A stretch of 6,333 nt of DNA from an uncultured Ruminococcus sp. (GTDB lineage: Bacteria > Bacillota > Clostridia > Oscillospirales > Ruminococcaceae): NCBI GenBank assembly GCA_900553675.1, contig USEH01000127.1, forward strand, positions 1 through 6,333, read 5' to 3'. Positions 1-6,333 of this stretch are shown in pieces. The translations under genes and the position numbers were made by a program. The notes under the pieces are model-generated. The model saw nothing but the letters and a program-made list of their open reading frames with translations, was not told where the DNA came from and searched no databases. Within the stretch, counting starts at the first letter, position 1. Each line of letters opens with the position of its first letter.

Positions 1-123
1 GCGGCGTCCAGACCTCCGCAACCCTGCTATGTATCCGAGGCGCGACTCCCTCTGAGCAAACGCAAAACAACCCCATACAAAAATGAGGTGCCAGACTTCC
101 CCCGACACTTTTCGCCGCTATAA
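1..123. other. Left-edge tail, possible interspersed repeat or end of a convergent gene
   Basis: This segment is not part of the ATP synthase operon. Plus-strand frame 1 is open from the edge to a TAA at 121-123, about 40 codons rich in Pro, Arg and Ser, with no in-frame ATG. The complementary minus frame in the same codon register is also open, from after a TAG at 118-120 to the edge, with no recognised start or ribosome binding site. I recognise no protein domain in either. It could be the 3' end of a convergent gene, but the double openness and odd composition look more like a repeated non-coding element. The window is too short to decide. Confidence 0.25.
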
Positions 124-130
124 AGTGTAC

Positions 131-177
131 AAAAAATCGCCGCAAAATCCATCATTCAGTGATTTTGCAGCGATTTT
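131..177 (-). terminator. Intrinsic terminator of the atp operon
   Basis: Two 17-base arms at 133-149 and 161-177 pair around an 11-base loop. The single imperfect position (141 with 169) is a G-U wobble in minus-strand RNA but a C-A mismatch in plus-strand RNA, so the hairpin is better on the operon strand. The minus strand gives a run of six T at 131-136, four of them within the stem. The stem may extend outward through CAA and TGTA with a bulge. The plus side also has a T-rich exit (ttttctt), so weak bidirectional action is possible. The stem is lower in GC than a classical terminator. Confidence 0.8.
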
Positions 178-222
178 CTTGTCTACAATTTAAACGGCGA
201 ATAGTATTACACCTCATCGCTA

Positions 223-639
223 TTACTTCATCTCGCCTGCGACCTTCAAACGCACCTCCGCGCGCTGAAGCTTCAGCTTAGCCAGACTCCTCTTAGCATC
301 GCTGACCTGCTCCTCGCCGGCAAGCCTTGCAAGCGCCTTTTTCTTTGCCGCCTTTGCGCGCTCGACGTTGATATTCTCCGCCCACTCAAAGGTGGTGGGA
401 GCAAGCAGGGCTTCGTTGTCCATGAACGTAAGCATGCCTCCGCAGCAGGCGGCTCTTTTCGGCTCCGCGCCGCTTTCGGTGTAGACCCTGCATTCGCCCA
501 GACCCACAGCCGTCAGGTAAGGAATATGGTCGGCAAACACCGCCACCTCGCCGTCTACAGCTCTGAGCGATAGCTGGTAGGCATCGCCGTCGTAAAATAT
601 ACCGTCCGGCGACATTATTTTTAGCTTGAATGTGTTCAC
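223..639 (-). CDS. atpC: F1Fo ATP synthase subunit epsilon
   Basis: The protein has 138 residues and a GTG start. Epsilon binds gamma at the foot of the central stalk next to the c ring, and in many bacteria its C-terminal helices restrain ATP hydrolysis. The N-terminal beta sandwich (about 3-85) opens TFKLKIMSPDGIFYDG and includes DGEVAVFADHIPYLTAVGLG (29-48), the family core. Two helices follow (about 90-107 and 112-134, ending RAEVRLKVA), so the protein is full length with both C-terminal helices. The ATP-binding motif I/L-D-x-x-R-A seen in Bacillus-type epsilon appears here as I-N-V-E-R-A (90-95), with Asn in place of Asp. It follows atpD by 13 bases and is the last gene of the operon, with the terminator about 45 bases beyond the stop. 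Confidence 0.95.
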   Translation of the reverse strand: MNTFKLKIMSPDGIFYDGDAYQLSLRAVDGEVAVFADHIPYLTAVGLGECRVYTESGAEPKRAACCGGMLTFMDNEALLAPTTFEWAENINVERAKAAKKKALARLAGEEQVSDAKRSLAKLKLQRAEVRLKVAGEMK

Positions 640-652
640 CCTGCGGCACTCC

Positions 653-655
<3 letters not shown>
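637..655 (-). promoter_or_regulatory. RBS and GTG start of atpC, overlapping the atpD stop
   Basis: The minus strand reads TAAGGAGTG then, 9 bases after GGAG, the GTG start at 637-639. The TAA of atpD (653-655) supplies the first bases of the Shine-Dalgarno sequence, so terminating beta ribosomes would sit on the epsilon initiation site. This is the only non-ATG start clearly used in the operon, and it fits the family opening TFKLKIMSPDG. Confidence 0.75.
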
Positions 656-2928
<2,273 letters not shown>

Positions 2929-2943
2929 CGAAGCCGTGGCAAA

Positions 2944-2954
2944 TTCCTCCTTTC
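2944..2954 (-). promoter_or_regulatory. Strong ribosome binding site of atpG, unusually far from the ATG
   Basis: The minus strand reads GAAAGGAGGAA, the most complete Shine-Dalgarno sequence in the window. Measured from the end of the shared GAAAGGA, the spacing to the ATG at 2926-2928 is 19 bases, against 11, 13 and 11 for atpE, atpA and atpD. The in-frame ACG codon at 2935-2937 would be 10 bases away. This bears directly on where gamma translation starts. Confidence 0.8.
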
Positions 2955-2980
2955 AGATAGAAATGCTTATACGCAAGCCT

Positions 2981-4486
2981 TTATTTATGGGTCTTGATAA
3001 ACTTGTCGGTAAAATCGGCTATTGCGGCTTCAAGCTTTTGCTTGGTTTCGCCGGTCATGGAAGCACCCGAAGCTATCACGTCCAAAAGCTCGCGCTGGTA
3101 TGAGTTCATCTCAAAGTAAAGCTCCTTTTCATACTGCTTTACAAGGCTTACAGGCACGTCTCTGAGATAGTTATTTACCACCGCAAAGATTATGCAAACC
3201 TGCAATTCTACCGGAACAGGGCTGTTTCTGTCCTGCTTTAAAGCCTCTACTATGCGCTCGCCCTGAGCTAAACGCTCCTTGGTGTCCTTATCCAGATCGG
3301 AGCCGAACTGAGCAAACGACTGAAGCTCGCGGTACTGCGAATACAGCAGTTTAAGTGTACCCGAAACCTGCTTCATTGCCTTAAGCTGAGCCGCGCCGCC
3401 TACTCGGCTTACCGAGATACCAGGGTTTACCGCGGGCATGATTCCGGCGTTGAACAGCTCAGTTTCCAAGAACACCTGTCCGTCGGTGATGGATATTACG
3501 TTGGTGGGGATATACGCCGAAACGTCTCCCGCCTGAGTCTCTATTATCGCCGTCAGCGAACCGCCGCCCATATCGTCGGACAGTCTCGCCGCTCTTTCAA
3601 GCAGTCTTGAATGGAGATAGAAGACGTCTCCGGGGTAGGCTTCACGTCCCGGCGGACGCCTGATTAAAAGCGAAAGTGTGCGGTAAGCAACGGCGTGCTT
3701 GGACAAATCGTCGTAGATAATAAGCGCGTCGCGCCCCTGCTTCATGAAATATTCGCCCATGGTGCAGCCGGCATAAGGGGCGATATATTGCAGGGTAGGA
3801 AGCTCGCTTGCGGTGGAGCTTACTACTATGGTGTAGTCCATAGCCCCTGCCTTGGAAAGCGTTTCCACCATCTGAACAACGGTTGAGTTTTTCTGACCGA
3901 TGGCAACATATATACAGATGCAGTTTTTGCCCTTCTGGTTTATAATGGTATCTGCGGCGATGGCAGTTTTACCGGTCTGTCTGTCGCCGATGATAAGCTC
4001 GCGCTGACCGCGACCTATCGGTATCATAGAGTCGATTGCCTTGATACCCGTCTGCAACGGAACGCTTACCGACTTTCTTTCAATAATGCCTGTGGCTTTC
4101 TGCTCGATGGGGAGCATTTTATCGCACTTTATTGGTCCCTTGCCGTCAACCGGCTGACCTAAAGCGTTTACTACTCTGCCGATAAGACCGTCGCCAACAG
4201 GGACGGACACTACCGCACCAGTGCGCTTTACGGTGTCGCCCTCGCGCACGCCCTCGTCGGTGCCGAGCATAACTACCGAAACAAAGTCCTCTTCCAGATT
4301 AAGAGCCATGCCGTAGGTGCCGTTGGAAAACTGCACAAGCTCGTTGGAAAGGCAGTTGTCCAAGCCGTAAACCGAAGCAATACCGTCGCCGACGGTTACA
4401 ACGCTTCCGGTTTCGGACATCTCCGCTTTAGCTTCGTAATTCTTTATCTGAGCCTTTATAAGGCTGCTGATTTCGTCTAAATTCAT
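2981..4486 (-). CDS. atpA: F1Fo ATP synthase subunit alpha
   Basis: The protein has 501 residues, normal for the family. Alpha alternates with beta in the F1 head and binds nucleotide at the non-catalytic sites. The N-terminal helix ([15 protein letters not shown]) contacts delta, and a beta barrel covers about 25-95. The Walker A motif is GDRQTGKT (167-174), and Walker B is LIIYDD (255-260). [12 protein letters not shown] lies at 276-287. The family signature [17 protein letters not shown] (351-367) includes R361, equivalent to the arginine finger that reaches into the beta catalytic site. A helical C-terminal domain follows. The start is supported by the MNLDEISS opening and by GAAAGGA (4500-4506), though its 13-base spacing is slightly long. 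It lies 39 bases after atpH and 52 bases before atpG. No substitutions at key residues were seen. Confidence 0.98.
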   Translation of the reverse strand: MNLDEISSLIKAQIKNYEAKAEMSETGSVVTVGDGIASVYGLDNCLSNELVQFSNGTYGMALNLEEDFVSVVMLGTDEGVREGDTVKRTGAVVSVPVGDGLIGRVVNALGQPVDGKGPIKCDKMLPIEQKATGIIERKSVSVPLQTGIKAIDSMIPIGRGQRELIIGDRQTGKTAIAADTIINQKGKNCICIYVAIGQKNSTVVQMVETLSKAGAMDYTIVVSSTASELPTLQYIAPYAGCTMGEYFMKQGRDALIIYDDLSKHAVAYRTLSLLIRRPPGREAYPGDVFYLHSRLLERAARLSDDMGGGSLTAIIETQAGDVSAYIPTNVISITDGQVFLETELFNAGIMPAVNPGISVSRVGGAAQLKAMKQVSGTLKLLYSQYRELQSFAQFGSDLDKDTKERLAQGERIVEALKQDRNSPVPVELQVCIIFAVVNNYLRDVPVSLVKQYEKELYFEMNSYQRELLDVIASGASMTGETKQKLEAAIADFTDKFIKTHK

Positions 4487-4525
4487 ATTTAATATGCAAT
4501 CCTTTCTTTACAAGCAGATTTACCC

Positions 4526-5065
4526 TTAGTATCTGCTCATAAGGGATTTTTTCATAGCTTCAAGCTTATTCTTAACGCTTGCGTCGAACCGCTTGCCGCC
4601 GTATTCCAGCCTGATTCCGCCCAAGCAAGCCTTGTCAGCCTTACAAGTAAGCAGAATTTTGCTGCCGGTCTTTTCGGAAAGCTTTTGTATCAGCCTTTGC
4701 TTTTGAGACTCGCTCAGCTCGACCGCCGAGGTCGCCGTTACCGCCAGAATACCGTTAGCCTCGCAGTAAAGCTTTTCATACTCCACGCGGCATTTCGGGA
4801 CGATATGGAATATCCGCTTTTCGGCAAGAATCTTAAGCATATTTACAAGATATCTGTTTGCCCTGCCGCCGAAGATCTCCTCCACCGTCTGCGCGCGCTC
4901 CTCAGTCGAAAGTCTGGGGTTTGAAAGCAGCCTTTTCAGCTCGGGGTTATCCTCAAAGACCTTTGCAACGCCCGATAAGTCCTCAAAAATCTCGTTCTGG
5001 GCGTTTTCCTCACAGGCGAGCTTATATAAAGCCGTGCCGTATTCGCTTGCGTAATTGTTTATCAT
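4526..5065 (-). CDS. atpH: F1Fo ATP synthase subunit delta (OSCP)
   Basis: The protein has 179 residues, the usual length. Delta sits on top of the alpha3beta3 head and joins it to the b stalk. The N-terminal helical domain (about 1-105) begins NNYASEYGTALYKLA, and includes LLSNPRLS (46-53), typical of the family. The C-terminal domain holds the delta signature GGIRLEYGGKRFDASVKNKL (149-168), matching the family pattern GG-x-G-x-D-x-S-x-x-L. The ATG shares an ATGA with the atpF stop; the preceding atpF end has only a weak GGGTGA, so translation is probably coupled to atpF. A 39-base gap separates it from atpA. Delta is the least conserved F1 subunit, but the signature and position leave little doubt. 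Confidence 0.95.
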   Translation of the reverse strand: MINNYASEYGTALYKLACEENAQNEIFEDLSGVAKVFEDNPELKRLLSNPRLSTEERAQTVEEIFGGRANRYLVNMLKILAEKRIFHIVPKCRVEYEKLYCEANGILAVTATSAVELSESQKQRLIQKLSEKTGSKILLTCKADKACLGGIRLEYGGKRFDASVKNKLEAMKKSLMSRY

Positions 5066-5616
5066 AGATCGTCACCCAGGCTCTCTATTGCGCTGTCGAT
5101 AAGTTCGGAGTGGGCTTTGGGGTCGATTTCCTTTGCCGCGACCTCGGAGGCTAAATCCACCACCATTTCGGCAATGGAGTTCTTCATATCCTGAGCCGCC
5201 TTGCGCTTTGCAAGCTCGATATCCTCGTCGGCGTTTCTAAGACGCCGCTCGGCTTCCGACTTTGCAGCCGCAACTATCTCGCCGGACTCCTGCTTGGCGC
5301 GCTCTGACGCCGATTTAATAAGGCTGTCAGCCTCTTCCTTAACGTCCACAAGCTTTCTCTCATATGCCGCCTTGTCCTGATTTGCCTTTGTCAAAGCCTT
5401 ATCAGCGTCGGAATAGATTTTATTTACCTCATCCTCGCGCTGCTTTAAGATATTCTGAACCGGCTTGAACAGGAACTTTTTTAAGATAAGCACCAGTATA
5501 AGCAGGTTGCCGATAGCCATAACAATGTGCCAGACGTTCAGAGAAAGAAAGTCAAGGACCTCGGAAGTGCCTGCGCTTAATAAGCTTACTTTTAATAAGC
5601 CTGCGCTAAACAACAT
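5062..5616 (-). CDS. atpF: F1Fo ATP synthase subunit b (peripheral stalk)
   Basis: The protein has 184 residues. Subunit b anchors the peripheral stalk: one membrane helix and a long cytoplasmic coiled coil that reaches delta at the top of F1. The membrane helix is at about 29-48 (HIVMAIGNLLILVLILKK), followed by the family motif KKFLFKPV (46-53). A charged Ala/Lys/Glu-rich helix with heptad character runs from about 57 to 165. The first 25 residues precede the usual start of the membrane segment and contain an internal near-repeat (SAG-LL-KVS-LL-SAG). No other start codon fits between M1 and M33, and an AAGGGAG ribosome binding site (5627-5633) sits 10 bases upstream, so M1 is preferred. The stop overlaps the atpH start as ATGA, implying translational coupling. 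Only one b gene is seen, so the stalk is probably a b homodimer. Confidence 0.95.
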   Translation of the reverse strand: MLFSAGLLKVSLLSAGTSEVLDFLSLNVWHIVMAIGNLLILVLILKKFLFKPVQNILKQREDEVNKIYSDADKALTKANQDKAAYERKLVDVKEEADSLIKSASERAKQESGEIVAAAKSEAERRLRNADEDIELAKRKAAQDMKNSIAEMVVDLASEVAAKEIDPKAHSELIDSAIESLGDDL

Positions 5617-5645
5617 TTTAATACAACTCCCTTGTTAAATAGGTA

Positions 5646-5985
<340 letters not shown>

Positions 5986-5997
5986 AGGCTTTTAAGA

Positions 5998-6333
5998 TTA
6001 CGCTTCGTCCTTGTCCGCGGCGGCAGAGATATAAAGCATGGTGAGCATGCAGAATATGAACGCCTGCAAAATGCCGCTGAAAACGTCGAAGTAAAGCGAC
6101 AGCACCGCCGGAACGCCCAGCTGCAATATCGGAAGCTTTGCGGCAGCCTCGCCCAGAAATCCCGGAAGCCAGCCGAACAATGCGTTATTTGCTGCTGCCA
6201 ATGCAGAGTAGACAAGTATAGAAATTACCGAACCCGAAGCCACGTTGCCGAACATACGGCAAGCCATGGAGATGGGCGTTGCAATCTCGCCGATGATGTT
6301 CATGGGGGTCATCAGGAAGATCGGCTCGGTAAG
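5998..6333 (-). CDS. atpB: F1Fo ATP synthase subunit a, C-terminal part (cut by window edge)
   Basis: The frame runs from the right edge to a TAA at 5998-6000 and gives the last 111 residues of subunit a; the start and N-terminal half lie outside the window. Subunit a is the membrane stator that forms the ion half-channels against the c ring. Visible residues include the family block NIIGEIATPIS followed by CRMFGN. The Arg in that motif (residue 26 of the fragment) corresponds to the essential stator arginine (R210 in E. coli). A later hydrophobic stretch ending LQAFIFCMLTMLYIS is the conserved last helix, and a short acidic tail (DKDEA) closes the protein. It is the first gene of the operon seen here and is followed by a 91-base gap before atpE. 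The identification is secure; the complete length cannot be judged. Confidence 0.96.
   Translation of the reverse strand, partial: LTEPIFLMTPMNIIGEIATPISMACRMFGNVASGSVISILVYSALAAANNALFGWLPGFLGEAAAKLPILQLGVPAVLSLYFDVFSGILQAFIFCMLTMLYISAAADKDEA

Noticed and set aside
198..225. Short inverted repeat aatag/ctatt after the atpC stop
   Set aside because: Only five base pairs with a wide loop; chance level in an A/T-rich stretch, and the strong hairpin at 131-177 explains termination.
386..649. 87-codon minus-strand frame overlapping atpC
   Set aside because: It is an off-frame reading of the epsilon gene; the in-frame product has all family features and a well-placed start.
2981..3103. Plus-strand frame 2822-3103 crossing the atpA-atpG junction
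   Set aside because: It is antisense to both genes and its hydrophobic look comes from reading conserved alpha and gamma codons backwards.

Overview
The window is almost entirely one F-type (F1Fo) ATP synthase operon read on the minus strand. Transcription enters at the right edge and runs leftward in the order atpB (a, 3' part only), atpE (c), atpF (b), atpH (delta), atpA (alpha), atpG (gamma), atpD (beta), atpC (epsilon). It ends at a long stem-loop terminator near position 150. The order is the standard bacterial one. Every frame is intact, and all catalytic motifs are present except for a few substitutions noted in the entries. The subunit styles (a b subunit with FLSLNVWHIV and KKFLFKPV, and GAAAGGA-type ribosome binding sites) suggest an anaerobic Clostridia-class Firmicute, possibly of the Ruminococcaceae/Oscillospiraceae type. 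No rRNA or other taxonomic marker is present, so this is inference.

Layout from right to left: Fo genes atpB, atpE and atpF (6333-5062), the stator and F1 genes atpH, atpA, atpG, atpD and atpC (5065-223), the terminator (131-177), and a 120-base tail of unknown nature at the left edge. Gaps between genes are short: a 4-base overlap between atpF and atpH, then 13 to 52 bases elsewhere. The exception is the 91-base atpB-atpE gap, which holds a hairpin and an A/T-rich leader. No promoter is visible; it must lie upstream of atpB outside the window.

The a subunit and c ring form the ion-driven rotor and stator interface. The b and delta subunits hold the alpha3beta3 head still, gamma and epsilon form the rotating stalk, and beta carries the catalytic sites. 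The c subunit carries two carboxylates (E28 and E61) in a Na+-type ligand set, which points to sodium rather than proton coupling.

I found no unknown multi-gene system. The points worth a second look are the two-carboxylate c subunit, an ACG codon where the gamma family normally starts, substitutions at conserved positions in gamma and epsilon, the atpB-atpE hairpin, and the left-edge tail, which is open on both strands and may be an interspersed repeat.
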